Below, piece by piece: positions 23,428 through 34,011 of a stretch of 64,000 bases of DNA (positions are counted from its first letter, which is position 1; the number at the start of each line of letters is the position of its first letter). Under the pieces are notes generated by a model that was not told the origin of the DNA, did no database searches, and was given only the letters and a program-made list of their open reading frames with translations. Position numbers and translations under genes: made by a program. This DNA comes from Neoarius graeffei (lineage: Eukaryota; Chordata; Actinopteri; Siluriformes; Ariidae): assembly GCF_027579695.1 (NCBI RefSeq), contig NC_083589.1:30851835-30915834 (forward strand), read 5' to 3'.

Positions 23428-23948
23428 ACAAATTGTCTCCTTTTGAAGTAATAATGGACCAACCATTTCCAACCACTTGGATCAAAGGTAACCCTGGTGT
23501 TTCATTTACAGGTGATCTGTACACGATTGTCAATGATTATTCTCAAGCTTTGATTGAAAAATTAAACAGTATACATGATGATGTCTCTGTGTCTCTTCCT
23601 CTGTCCACAAAAACACTCACTCACCCATTTCTTCCAGGTGATCGGGTACTAGTCTGTAGTCTAAATCCTAGAAAAGTTGGAGAGACTGCAAATGGTCTGC
23701 CATGCACCATGCTTGTGATGATGAGAACAGCTGTCCTCACTGATTCCCAGCCACAGTGGATACATGCCAGTCATCTGAAAAGATGTCCTCCATCATCCCT
23801 AATTCCTCTCATCTCACCCAAAAAGACAGGGGCAATACAGCAATCAAAAAGTCCCTCAGGGACTTCATTTCATCTAATCTTTTACAGGAGCAATAGAGGC
23901 TTTGCACCATCACGTGACCCCATAGCAACAGTAACTACGCCGCCATGA
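23428..23948 (+). pseudogene. Endogenous retrovirus pol, fragment 4 (integrase C-terminal region)
   Basis: The frame starts within a SPFEVIM block, the conserved end of the retroviral integrase core. It then has a PGDRVLVCSL block (SH3-like C-terminal domain) and QWIHASHLKRCP, the usual last motif. Stop at 23946-23948. No env gene and no provirus LTR were recognised after it. Confidence 0.7.
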
Positions 23949-23992
23949 CAGGGGGCATGCTTGTAGTGCTTCATTCAGATGAGTTGATCGGT

Positions 23993-24209
23993 ATGGAAAG
24001 GTTTTGCTGCATTTTTGGGTGTGCAAATCATTCTGAATGAAACAAAGACATCAGATTTTTTAATTTAACAAAAGTAATTCATCACTGGGGGAAACAACTA
24101 GAGGGATTTCTAAACGTAGAAGGGAAAAATGGGAAAAACATTTGGTGGGACTCAGTGTCGAATGGAGAGATAAAAAACCCGATGGTATACTCACTTCATT
24201 TGCACAAAG
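23993..24209 (+). pseudogene. THAP-domain exon, frameshifted
   Basis: Starts at an ATG (MERFCCIFGC, the C-x4-C pair of a THAP finger), followed by KDIRFF. An in-frame TGA falls after NHSE. A shifted frame then gives ISKRRREKWEKHL and ILTSFAQR, the THAP middle region, ending at a splice donor (AAAGGTAAGA). The Cys/His of the final CxxH would lie in the next exon, which was not found. It may be a decayed host THAP gene or a transposase exon. Confidence 0.55.
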
Positions 24210-24703
24210 GTAAGAATTTTTAAAAATAATAATAAATTCGCAATTGCAGCAATATTCATGCACTGTATTCTTATACAGTGAACATGAGCAACACAGCGGC
24301 TCAGCACAGCCTAACCTTCACTGAGACTTCAAAAGTGTATTTACATTCGGGGATCCTTCGGCCCCCCGAATTGCTGGGCTTTTTGTATGTGTCTTTGCGA
24401 TGACACTACAAGTTTTAGTATCAGGTGTAAACAAACCACAGCCGCTCGATTCTCAACCCTCCTTGCTCTTCTCTTTGAAGTAAATCATTCACAATGATCC
24501 ACAGAAACACCTTTAAAGACCTGGGTATAACATGCATTATATGCACATTAGTTTAAAATATGGCAACCACGATCAAACAGTAAACAAAAACACAACTGGG
24601 GACTTAAGCAACTCCTGAACTTCAAAACATCACAAAATAATGGAAAATGGTGAGAAAGGTGATTTGTGATTCCGAACAAAATAAATCAAAGGAATTTACA
24701 AAC
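24210..24703. other. No gene recognised
   Basis: Sequence between two converging THAP exons. It includes a palindromic GGGATCCTTCGGCCCCCCGAA stretch near 24351; otherwise nothing supported. Confidence 0.3.
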
Positions 24704-24920
24704 CTTTCACAAAGTGATCACTGCAAATTCAAATGTTCTTCGACTCTGCTCCCTTCCACCGCAGTGAAAAGTTCAAGAGCCACCTTTCGCATTGTCTTTG
24801 GGTAAAATCCTTTGCCCTTTCACCCTTTTTTATCACTTCACAGGGAACCTGGCAGAAACTTTTATCAATTTCAGAGTTTCTTCGATTCAAGCAGCCCAAA
24901 ACAATGCAAGCATAGCGCAT
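24704..24920 (-). pseudogene. THAP-domain exon, minus strand, one in-frame stop
   Basis: The ATG at 24920 gives MRYACIVLGC (first Cys pair), then CERWLLNF (THAP Trp). After an in-frame TGA at 24729-24731 comes ICSDHFVK, the Cys and His of the C2CH finger. It ends with a GT donor. The layout is a complete THAP domain in one exon apart from the single stop. It converges with the plus-strand THAP exon at 23993. Confidence 0.55.
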
Positions 24921-25118
24921 TTTACTGACTAGCAAGGCACCCCAGCGATAGCAATGCTTTGTGAACAGTGAGCTGAGCTGACCACCATTTCATGTCTTAC
25001 ATATCTAATGAGGCAGATATGACGTTGAATGCAACCCAACAATTGTACCCTACTAAAAATTAGCTTCAACCGCAGCCCACTAGATTGATTGACCTACAAG
25101 ATAGGTTGAGAAACACTG

Positions 25119-25438
25119 TGTGGCAGCAGGGGCGTGGCCAAGCAGCAGTCTGTGAATGGAGGGCGGGGTCAGGGAAGGTAAGTGGCTAAGTCATTACACC
25201 TGCTGTCAATTAATGTGTGTATGTGTGTGTGTGTTTGTTTGTGTTTGTTTGTTGCAGGGATGGAGTATAAAAGGAGGGGGAGAGCAGAGAAGAGTTGCCC
25301 CCTGACCAGAACACGTGTGTGTTGCGTGTGTGAGAGAAGCTGAAAAGCTAATGAAAATAAGTAAAATAAAGTGTCTGTGTGAACCCCAACTCTCGCCTGC
25401 TGTGCTTCTGTGCTCCACCCACATCAGGAATTACTACA
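25119..25438 (+). repeat. 5' LTR of the Gmr1-like element
   Basis: LTR of 320 bp. It has a TATA box TATAAAAG at 25266-25273, an AATAAA-like signal near 25365, and a GT-rich stretch at 25215-25253. Confidence 0.92.
25266..25273 (+). promoter_or_regulatory. LTR TATA box
   Basis: TATAAAAG in the 5' LTR; the same motif is at 30437-30444 in the 3' LTR. Confidence 0.7.
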
Positions 25439-25439
25439 G

Positions 25440-25457
25440 TGGTGCTGAAATCCGGGA
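25440..25457 (+). promoter_or_regulatory. Primer binding site, tRNA-Phe type
   Basis: TGGTGCTGAAATCCGGGA starts one base after the LTR. It matches the complement of the vertebrate tRNA-Phe 3' end at 16 of 18 positions; both differences are C to T. Confidence 0.65.
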
Positions 25458-25476
25458 CACAGAAGGGAACCACCCC

Positions 25477-26300
25477 ATGGAGTCCTCCCCATTCGAAGAG
25501 CTCATCCTTGCCCTCGCTACCACCCAGCAGAACCAGCATCAAGTGCTGATCACCCTCCGGAAGGAGCAGCAGCAGCGCTTCGAAGCCTTGATGCTGGCCC
25601 AGCAGGAAGATCGCCAAGCATTCCGGCACCTGCTCATGTCAGCAGGGCCGTCAGCCACCGCTGCCGCCACCCTCACGAAGATGGAACCGCAGGACAATCC
25701 AGAAGTGTTCCTCGCTCTCTTTGAGCAAGTAGCCGAGGTGTGGGGGTGGCCGCAGGAGCAGCGCGTGGCGCGCCTCCTCCCGCTCCTGACTAGCGAGGCA
25801 CAGCTCACAGCACAGCAGCTCCCTGCTGACAGTCGACTGGTCTATGCTGACCTAAAGAAAGCCATTCTGCAGCGGCTCGGCCGCTCCCCAGAGCAACATT
25901 GTCAGCGCTTCCGGGCGCTGGCACTGGAGGAGGTCAGCTGGCTGTTTGCATTCGGCCAGCAACTCTGAGACGCCTGCCAGCAGTAGCTGAGGGCGGAAGA
26001 CCGCGATGCCGACAAGATCATCGATCTGGTGCCACTGGAGCAGTTTATCTCTCAACTTCCGGAAGGAATGGTGGAATGGATCCAGTGTCACCGCCCGGCG
26101 TCGCTGGAATGAGCCATCGAGCTGGTGGAGGACCATCTGGAGGCAGCTCCAACGGCAGGCAGACGAGGCGTCTCCCCTCGCTTCTCTTTTCCCTCTCTCT
26201 CTCCTGTCTCTTGTCCCCCTCTCCACCCTGTTCCCCTGCCACGAAGGCGGCAGCTGGCTCCTCCCCAGCTGGCCCATCGCACCTGTGGTGTCCTCCCATC
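25477..26300 (+). pseudogene. Gmr1-like gag
   Basis: The ATG at 25477 (MESSPFEELIL) opens a gag-like domain of the SCAN-related type: Gln/Arg-rich coil, then PEVFLALFEQVAEVWGW and LPLLTSEAQ. In-frame stops at 25966-25968, near 25987 and at 26113 interrupt it, but the frame continues with LVPLEQFISQLPEGMVEW, the conserved second half. The following Pro-rich linker lacks a clear CCHC knuckle. Confidence 0.75.
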
Positions 26301-26429
26301 TCCCACTTCTGTGTCTGTGTTGTCTCCCCCTCAGGTGAGTGACACCCATAACACCAGTGCAGAGGGAAAGCCTGGGCCGGTGTACTGGCACAGCAGGGAA
26401 TCGGAGCATCTCCAAAGTCAGAGCTCCGC

Positions 26430-26953
26430 AAGGGAGGTGGGTGCTGTCATCTGGGACCCTGACGCGTCAGAAACCACCCCCGATCGGGCCGGAACGTATC
26501 GCATACCGGTGAGTATTCAAGGGGATACATATCACGCTTTGGTGGATTCCGGTTGTAATCAGACCTCAGTTCACCAATGCCTGGTGCAAGGTGAGGCATT
26601 AGGGGGAGCACAAGCGGTGAAGGTGTTGTGTGTGCACGGGGATGTTCACCATTACCCTCTAGTGTCTGTCCATATTCTATTCCGGGGCTAAACACATAAA
26701 GACGGCGGTTAGTCCTCGTCTTACCCACTCGTTGATTTTGGGTACTGATTGGCTGGGATTTAAAGAACTAATGGAGTATTTAACACATAGTGGGTCCTGC
26801 CCTAGTAGGTCACGGGAAGATCCTGGTGTGGCATTGGCTGGAGAAGCTGTCACAGAGCCGTCTACGTCAACACCGCGTCAGAGTGAGGAGCAGCCCGCTC
26901 CTCCTCCCTCTCTCGGGGATTCCCTTGGGGATTTCCCGTTAGAGCAGTCATGA
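26430..26953 (+). pseudogene. Gmr1-like protease
   Basis: Contains the retropepsin start YHALVDSGCNQTS (catalytic D-S-G intact). After a 1-nt shift near 26690 comes LILGTDWLGF, the usual C-terminal half of the fold. A stop follows in the linker to integrase at 26951-26953. Confidence 0.75.
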
Positions 26954-27597
26954 GACGAGACTCTGCGGCATGCGTTTGACCAAGTGAGAGTAATCGATGG
27001 TCAAACTCTTCAGCCAAGCGCGGCACCGACCTTCCCCTATTTTGCCATTATTAAAGATAGATTGTACCAAGTGACGCAGGACACTCAAACTAAGGAACGA
27101 GTAACCCAGTTGTTAATCCCAAAGAGCCGTAGGGAACTCGTGTTCCATGTGGCTCACTTTAATCCCATGGCTGGACACTTGGGGCAAGACAAAACACTAG
27201 CCCGAATAATGGCCCAGTTCTATTGGTCAGAGATTTGCGGGGATGTCCGTCGGTGGTGTGCGGTGTGCTGTGAATGCCAATTAGTAAATCCTGCGGCCAC
27301 TCCAAAAGCGCCGTTGCGCCCTCTTCCTCTAATCGAGACCCCGTTTGAGCAAATTGGGATGGATCGCGTCAGGCCATTAGATTGGTCAGCACGGGGATAT
27401 CGCTTTATTTTAGTTCTAGTGGACTATGCAACGCAATATCCGGAAGCAGTGCCTCTCCGCAATATCTCAGCACGCAGTATTGCGGAAGCGCTCTTCCGCT
27501 TTATCTCCTGGGTCGGGATTCCGAAAGAAATGACCAAGTAAAAATGAAATCCAGTACGTTCTTGACCTGCGCGCAAAACTCCACACCCTCATGCCCC
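26954..27597 (+). pseudogene. Gmr1-like integrase, N-terminal part
   Basis: The zinc-binding region has FHVAHFNPMAGHLG (His pair) and CAVCCEC (Cys pair). The core begins with GMDRVRPL (first catalytic Asp) and goes to WVGIPKEM. The frame then ends; the next bases match the region downstream of the core, so the part carrying the second Asp and the Glu (about 100 residues) is deleted. This copy could not integrate itself. Confidence 0.8.
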
Positions 27598-27600
27598 TAA

Positions 27601-28512
27601 AGGCCCGGTCCCACTGGCCGATGGACACAAAATGTATGCAAAAAGGACACAGCGGACGAGCAAAATTTCGGGGGTGGCTCTATCCGTTTTCATCCGCTCC
27701 AGAAATGGACAAAATTGGCGAAGATTTGCGAAAACAGAACGGAAAAGAACGGACGTGGGTAGTATATAGCGGGGATGTTAAATGCATGTTCATAGGAAGC
27801 CTAGCGGATGGAAGTGGATGGAAGTGGATGACAGCTCCTAAGGGGTTACCGGTGATAACTGAGAAGCGGACGCATAGCAGAAAGAGCGGATGCATAGCGG
27901 ATGAAGGGGATGCATCACGTACGCCTAACGGAAACAAAGGGGATGTTGCGCGGATGTATATCGGATGCAGACCGATTGTCCGCTAGGTGTCCTTCTACAT
28001 ACTCTAGACATACTCCAGACATCCTAAATATACGAGATACATCCCAGATATAAACGCTTTGTCCGTTTTGAATACTTTATATACGAGATGCATACGCTTA
28101 CATCCTTTCTATTTCCGTGCTACTAATGATGAATAGACGTTTCATGTACCTTATCTTTCCTCCCTCTTTCCGTTTTCAGCTGCAGCGGATGTGAGTTGCG
28201 AGGATGCCCAGAGGATGCAGAGAGGATACAGCAGACGTTTAACGGATGATAACGGACATAGAACGTTTGTTGCTCGTATATGTCACGGATTTACATCGTA
28301 CACGGCGGAAAGTTCATCCGTTCTAAAAGTTTTGTGCAGCTCAAAACTTTTTGCGCGGATGAAATCACAGTGGACGGATGCTCGATGGATAGAGCGTATG
28401 AAGTACGTATGCAATGAGTACACAACGGATGCATAGCGTTTTCCAACGGATGGCAAAATTTTTTTACGTTTTACATCCTCTTTGCATCCGTAAGTGCAGT
28501 GGGACCGGGCCT
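27601..28512. mobile_element. Harbinger-type MITE with TAA duplication
   Basis: Element of 912 bp with terminal inverted repeats AGGCCCGGTCCCACTG and CAGTGGGACCGGGCCT. Flanked by the 3-bp duplication TAA (27598-27600 and 28513-28515), which fits PIF/Harbinger (TWA) target use. The interior is rich in CGGATG-like hexamers and has no transposase; open frames at 27591-27986 and 28191-28436 look incidental. Confidence 0.85.
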
Positions 28513-28860
28513 TAACCCAGGAGAATTTGCGGCAGGCACAAGAACGTCAAAGCCGGCTGTATGACAGGGGCACGCGCCTTAGAGAGTTCACGCCAGAAGA
28601 CAAAGTACTCGTATTATTGCCCATGTCGAGTTCTAAATTAGTCGCCAAGTGGCAAGGGCCCTTCGAGGTCACACGGCGAGTCGGGGACATCGACTATGAG
28701 GTGAAGCGAATGGATAGGGGTGGGGCACTGCAAGTCTACCACCTCAACCTTTTAAAACGCTGGAATGAGGGGGTCCCCATGGCGTTGGCGTCAGTAGTCC
28801 CAGAAAAGGCGGAGCTGGGGCCGGAGGTAAAAAAAGAGAACATCTCGGACCACTCCGGAC
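28513..28860 (+). pseudogene. Gmr1-like integrase, C-terminal domain
   Basis: After the MITE the frame resumes with TQENLRQAQERQSRLYDRG, then a chromatin-binding-like GPFEVTRRVGDIDYEV block and YHLNLLKRW. Omitting the MITE and one TAA copy would keep the frame continuous with the bases before 27598. A frameshift near 28845 separates it from RT. Confidence 0.75.
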
Positions 28861-28861
28861 C

Positions 28862-30303
28862 CTTGTGGAGACCACCTCTCGCCGACCCAACTCACAGAGG
28901 TAGCCAAGTTGCAGAAGGAATTTTCTGACATGTTCTCGACCCTTCCGGGTCGTACCCACCTCATAGAACACCACATGGAAACACCCCCGGGGGTGGTAGT
29001 GCGTAGCCGCCCTTATCACTTGCCCGAACACAAGAAATAGGTGGTTCGGGATGAACTCAAGGCCATGCTCAAAATGAGCATAATCGAGGAGTCCCACAGT
29101 GACTGGAGCAGCCCAGTGGTCCTGCTTCCCAAGACCGATGGGTCGATCTGGTTCTGTGTGGACTATAGAAAGGTCAACGCGGTGTCTAAATTTGACGCGT
29201 ACCCAATGCCTCGCATTGATGAGTTGCTTGATCAGTTAGGCACTGCTCACTTTTATTCAACACTGGATCTAACAAAGGGATATTGGCAGATCCCCTTGAC
29301 TCCTCTATCCTGAGAGAAAACTGCCTTTTCCACACCATTTGGTTTACACCAATTTGTCACACTTCCTTTTGGGTTGTTTGGGGTGCCCACTACGTTCCAG
29401 CAGCTTATGGACAGGGTCCTTCGTCTTCATGCTGCCTACGCGGCCGCCTATCTAGATGACATAATAATCTACAGTCATGATTGGCCGCAGCACTTGGAAC
29501 ACCTGAGGGCCGTTCTAAAGTCGCTGAGGCGGGCGGGCCTCACAGCTAACCCGAAAAAGTGTGCGATTGGGTGGGTGGAAGTACGGTATCTGGGGTTCCA
29601 CTTGGGTCATGGGCAGGTGCGTCCCCAAATTAACAAGACTGCAGTGATTGCGGCCTGCCCGAGGCCCAAGAACAAAAAGGAGGTGAGGCGGTTCTTGGGG
29701 CTGGCTGGCTATTATCGTAGGTTTCTACCTAACTATTCGGACGTCACCAGCCCGCTAACCGACCTCACTAAAAAGGGGGCTCCATATCCTGTCCAGTGGA
29801 CGGAGCAGTGCCAACAGGCCTTCTCTGAGGTAAAAGCTGCACTGTGTGGGGGGCCACTTTTACACTCCCCTGACTTCTCTCTCCCCTTTATTTTGCAGAC
29901 TGATGCATTGGACAGGAGGCTGGGGGCCATTTTGTCCCAGGAGGTGGAGGGCGAGGAGCGCCCGGTGCTGTACATCAGCCGAAAGCTGTCGATGCGAGAA
30001 AGCAAGTACAGCATGATTGAAAAGGAGTGTCTTGCCATCAAGTGGGCGGTCCTCGCCCTCCGATAGTACCTGCTGGGGCGCCCTGTCACTCTCTGTTCGG
30101 ACCACGCGCCCCTCCAGTGGCTCCACTGCATGAAGGATGCCAATGCGCGGATCACCCGTTGGTATCTCGCTCTCCAGCCATTTAAGTTTGGGTGATCCAC
30201 AGGCCTGGGGCACAGATGGTGGCGGTGGACTTCCTGTCCCGTCAGGAGGGGGAGTTGGCTTCAGGCCGGACGGCTCCCCGGCCTGAGTCGGGCAGTGGGG
30301 GTA
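28862..30303 (+). pseudogene. Gmr1-like reverse transcriptase and RNase H
   Basis: RT starts with the LIEHHMETPPG region. It has VLLPKTDGSIWFCVDYRKV, the catalytic box YLDDIIIY and the thumb block FLGLAGYYRRF. RNase H follows with LQTDALDRRLGAILS and CSDHAPLQW. Stops at 29038-29040, 29311-29313 and 30064-30066 and a shift near 30190 disable it. The frame ends in a Gly-rich tail at the polypurine-like GGCAGTGGGGGTA just before the 3' LTR. Confidence 0.85.
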
Positions 30304-30620
30304 TGTGGCAGCGGGGGCGTGGCCAAGCAGCATTCTGTGAATGGAGGGCGGGGTTGGGGAAGGTAAGTGGCTAAGTCATTACACCTGGTGTCAATTAATG
30401 TGTGTGTGTGTGTGTGTGTTTGTTGCAGAGATGGAGTATAAAAGGAGGAGGAGAGCAGAGAAGAGTCGCCCCCGACCAGAACACGTGTGTGTTGCATGTG
30501 TGACTGTGTGAGTGAGAGAAGCTGAAAAGCTAATGAAAGTAAGTAAAATAAAGTGTCTGTGTGAACCCCAACTCTCGCCTGCCGTGCTTCTGTGCTCCAC
30601 CCACATCAGGGATTACTACA
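30304..30620 (+). repeat. 3' LTR of the Gmr1-like element
   Basis: LTR of 317 bp, close to the 5' LTR apart from the GT-run length and scattered changes. Confidence 0.92.
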
Positions 30621-30690
30621 CACTGGTACAGGTGAAATTATTCATCACTCTTTTCCTGAGTTCTCCCCTTTCCCTAGTCATGTGATTTTA

Positions 30691-30713
30691 TGTGTGTGTG
30701 TGTGTGTGTGTGT
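30691..30713. repeat. (GT)n microsatellite
   Basis: TG dinucleotide run at the 5' edge of the LINE fragment. Confidence 0.9.
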
Positions 30714-30720
30714 ATGACTA

Positions 30721-33031
30721 CCTAGTTATTGTCCTCTGTGACTTTAACAAAGGTAACCTCAGCCACGAACTACCCAAATACAAACAGTTTATTAAATGCC
30801 TGACCAGGAAGAAGAATATTTTGAATCACTGCGACGCTACAGTCAACAATGCCTATCACACCATCCCCTGCGCTGCACTGGGCCACTCTCACCACATCAT
30901 GGTCCACCTGATTCCTGCATACAGGCAGAAATTAAAGCTGAGGAAACCTCTAGTGAGGACATCAAAGAAGTGCAGCAATGAGGCTGCGGAGAACCTTCAG
31001 GCGTGCTTGGACTATACAAACTGGGATGTGTTCAGGACTGCTATCAATAGTCTGGATGAATACACAGAGACTGTGACATCTTACATCAGCTTCTGTGAGG
31101 TCTGTTGCGTTCCATTATGCACCAAGGTGAGTTACAGTAATGACAAACCCTGGTTCACAGACAAGCTCAGACAGCTAAGGTTACAAAAAGGAGAAGCGTT
31201 CAGAAGTGGGGACAGGGACAGGTTTATAGAGTCTAGGAAAAGGTTTAGCAAGGTGATAAGAGAAGCTAAACGACTGTACTCAGAGAAACTCCAACACCAG
31301 ATCTCAGCCAATGGTTGCGTCTGTCTGGAAAGGGCTCAGACAGATCATTAACTACAAACCTACAGCCCTCCACTTTGTTAATGACTTGTGCCTGGCCAAC
31401 CAACTGAATGAGTTCTACTGTTGCTTTGAAAGGCAATGGGACTGTCCTGATATCATCTTCTGTGACTCCACACTCCACCTCAAAGCCATCACTGACCTAT
31501 TCCTAGACCCCATGCAGTTTGCCTATAGACCCAACAGATGATGTTGTCAACTTGGCTCTCCATTTCATCCTCCAGCATGTGGACTCCCCAGGAACCTATG
31601 TTAGGATCCTCTTTGTGGATTTCAGTTCTGCCTTCAACACTATCATCTCAGCTCTTCTACAGGACAAGCTCTCCCACCTGAGCATGCCTGACTCAATCTG
31701 CAGGTGGATCACTGACCTCCTGTCTGACAGGAAGCAGCACAGGAAGCTGGGGAAACATGTCTCTGTACCAGCACCGGATCACTACCTATCAGCATCAGAT
31801 CCCCCCAAGGCTGCATCCTCTCTCCTCTCCCTTTTTTTCCCTGTACACCAACAGCTGCAACTCCAGTCATCAGTTTATCAAGCTCCTAAAGTTTGCAGAT
31901 GACATCACCCTCATTGGACTCATCTCTGATGAGGATGAGTCTGCCTACAGGTGGGAGATTGATCATCTGGTGTCCTGGTGTAGGAAGAACAACTTTGAAC
32001 ACAATGCTCTAAAGACAGTGACTGTAGACTTCAGGAGGAGCTCTGCAACACCCTGTTTGACTCCCCAGTAACCTTTGTGGAGTACTTCCACTTTCTGGAC
32101 ACTACAATTACCCAGGACCTCATGTGGGAGATGAATATCTGCTCTCTCACCAAGAAAGCACAGCAGAGGATGTTCTTCCCATGGCAGTTGAAGATCAATC
32201 TGCCAAAGACAATGATGGTGCACTTATACACCACCATCATTGAGTCCATCCTCACCTTCTCCATCACTGTCTGGTTCACTGTTGCCACTGCCAGGGACAA
32301 GGGCAGAGTGCAGTGCATCATTTGTTCGACTGAGAAGACAATTGACTGCAACCTTCCATCTCTTTAGGACCTGTACAAATCCAGGACCCTGAAGAGAGCA
32401 GAAAGGATTGTGGCCAACCCCTCTCAACCTGGACACAAACTTTTTGAGGGACTTCCCTCTGGTAGGAGGTTGCGGTCCATTTGAACCAAAACTTCACGCC
32501 AAAAGGCCAGTTTTTTCCCCACTGCAGCTGACCTCATCAATAAGGTTAAAGACCCCCACTGACTCTAAACTCTAACCACACACTCTCATTCTGCAAAATA
32601 AATACATTTCCTCTCTGAACTGCGATTTTGCACATTTCATGGTCATGTCATGCGTCTTCATTCTGTGATCTTTTATTGCACGTTCTAGCACACACTGTAC
32701 AGCTTGGTTATTTATTTAACCCATTGCACATATTCTCTTCTTCTCACACATTCATGTCATGGCTCTTCTTCATTTTCATCCTGTGATCTATTTTTGCGCA
32801 TTCCAGGACATACTGTACAGCTTGGACTTCAAAACAACCCATGCACATACTTCTTAAATATGTCTATTTTTCAAATTTGTATAGTTTAGATTCTTCTTAT
32901 TTTTATTCTATTCATATAACTACTCTTGTCTATTTTTAAATTCTTTTATCTTAACTGTTTAAGCACCAACCACCAAAGCAAATTCCTTGTATGTGAGAAT
33001 GTACTTGGCAATAAAACTCAATTCTGATTCT
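30721..33031 (+). pseudogene. LINE ORF2 (endonuclease end and RT) with 3' UTR
   Basis: Starts in the endonuclease C-terminus (LCDFNKGN, then [12 protein letters not shown]) and continues through DKPWFTDKLRQLRLQK. It jumps across an internal deletion near 31480 into the RT: FVDFSSAFNTI (motif A), FADDITLIGL (catalytic box) and LNAL-like blocks. It then has the C-terminal region with TKKAQQRMFF. At least five frameshifts. The 3' end near 33031 is GGCAATAAAACTCAATTCTG, a typical fish L2/Rex1-type terminus. Confidence 0.8.
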
Positions 33032-33069
33032 TTTTGAGGTAAAGAAACAAGACCCTCAAATTAAACATC

Positions 33070-33532
33070 ATTAATCATGTGGACCAAATAACTTGAGCAA
33101 TGAAATGATTAAATATAGTAATGACAAGGTGCAAGGAGCTCGAATCAAATTATTCAACCTTGTTCTAGACACCTGCAGTTTCCCTAAAATCTGGAACCAA
33201 GACCTCAATTTGACCCTAGAAACTACAGAACTGTTTGTGTTACCAGCAATCTGGGGAAAGTGTTCTGCAGCATTCTAAATACACACATTCTCACATTCAT
33301 CCAAAAATGTAACATCCTAAATAAAAAAAAAGCAGTTTGGCTTCTTACCCAAACACCGCACCATAGACCACATCTACATCCTACACACCCTCATAAACAC
33401 AACCGTTAAATAAAAAAGGGCAAAATCTTTGCTTGTTTTATAGACTGTCAGAATGCATTTGAGTCAGTCTGGCATGAAGGACTGATGTTTGAACTCCTCT
33501 AGTCCGGAATTAGAGGGAAAGCATACAATATC
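33070..33532 (+). pseudogene. LINE RT fragment, left of the BEL insertion
   Basis: Broken frames read NKKQFGFLPKHRTIDHIYIL, an RT motif of non-LTR elements, and other RT finger residues with indels. It ends at ATATC (33528-33532), the target duplication of the BEL element. The same LINE resumes at 40688. Confidence 0.65.
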
Positions 33533-33553
33533 TGTAGCAGTCGGCAACACAAG
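33533..33553 (+). repeat. Remnant of the BEL 5' LTR
   Basis: TGTAGCAGTCGGCAACACAAG is identical to the first 21 bp of the 3' LTR. After that the sequences diverge, so the promoter-bearing LTR is almost wholly missing. Bases 33554-34011 are the leader; no clear primer binding site was found. Confidence 0.75.
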
Positions 33554-34011
33554 TCGGGCCGAGAGCGGCGCAACTTCAGCAACAGAGCGCAGCGTTCATC
33601 AGCATCAGATTCAGCTCTGCAAACATCCTCACCACAGGCTCAGCGTGCAGGACTGATTCATTTACCGCTGCGGGGAAAGCAGGAGACAACGGGACTGCAA
33701 ACGGCGCCAGGTTTGACTGTGTTACCTCTGCAACTAAACGGACATTTGTTTAAGACTGGCTTATGGTGAAAAGTAACTGATTTAATAGTATTGCTGAAAG
33801 TTTTCTACTTTATTATTGTTATCAAGGTTTGAATGGTTTTCTTAATCTGAGAGTTTAAAGCATGTTTTAAGCAGTTATTAAGAGGTTTGCCTAGATTTGA
33901 CTAGATAACCACAGAACATTAAGGTTTGAATCACACCAGTAATTGCATGGTTGCAAATGTTAAAGCAATAACTGATATTACTGATACTGCATCATTTCCA
34001 ATGTAAGCATA

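Larger units (their letters stand above)
25119..30620 (+). mobile_element. Gmr1-like Ty3/gypsy element with integrase before RT
   Basis: LTRs at 25119-25438 and 30304-30620 (TGTGGCAGC...TACTACA ends) and a 5-bp duplication CACTG (25114-25118 and 30621-30625). The internal order is gag, protease, integrase, RT, RNase H, the copia-like order known for Gmr1-type gypsy elements of fish and other deuterostomes. The copy has many stops and shifts, a deletion in the integrase core and a MITE at 27601-28512. Confidence 0.9.

Noticed and set aside
23428..23948. Envelope gene of the endogenous retrovirus
   Set aside because: The frame matches an integrase C-terminus; no signal peptide, surface or transmembrane pattern is visible after it.
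24351..24385. Bacterial-type terminator hairpin near GGGATCCTTCGGCC
   Set aside because: The setting is eukaryotic; an isolated short palindrome is not evidence of function.
26045..26431. Minus-strand proteins over the Gmr1-like gag linker
   Set aside because: Antisense of a Pro/Ser-rich coding stretch; composition only.
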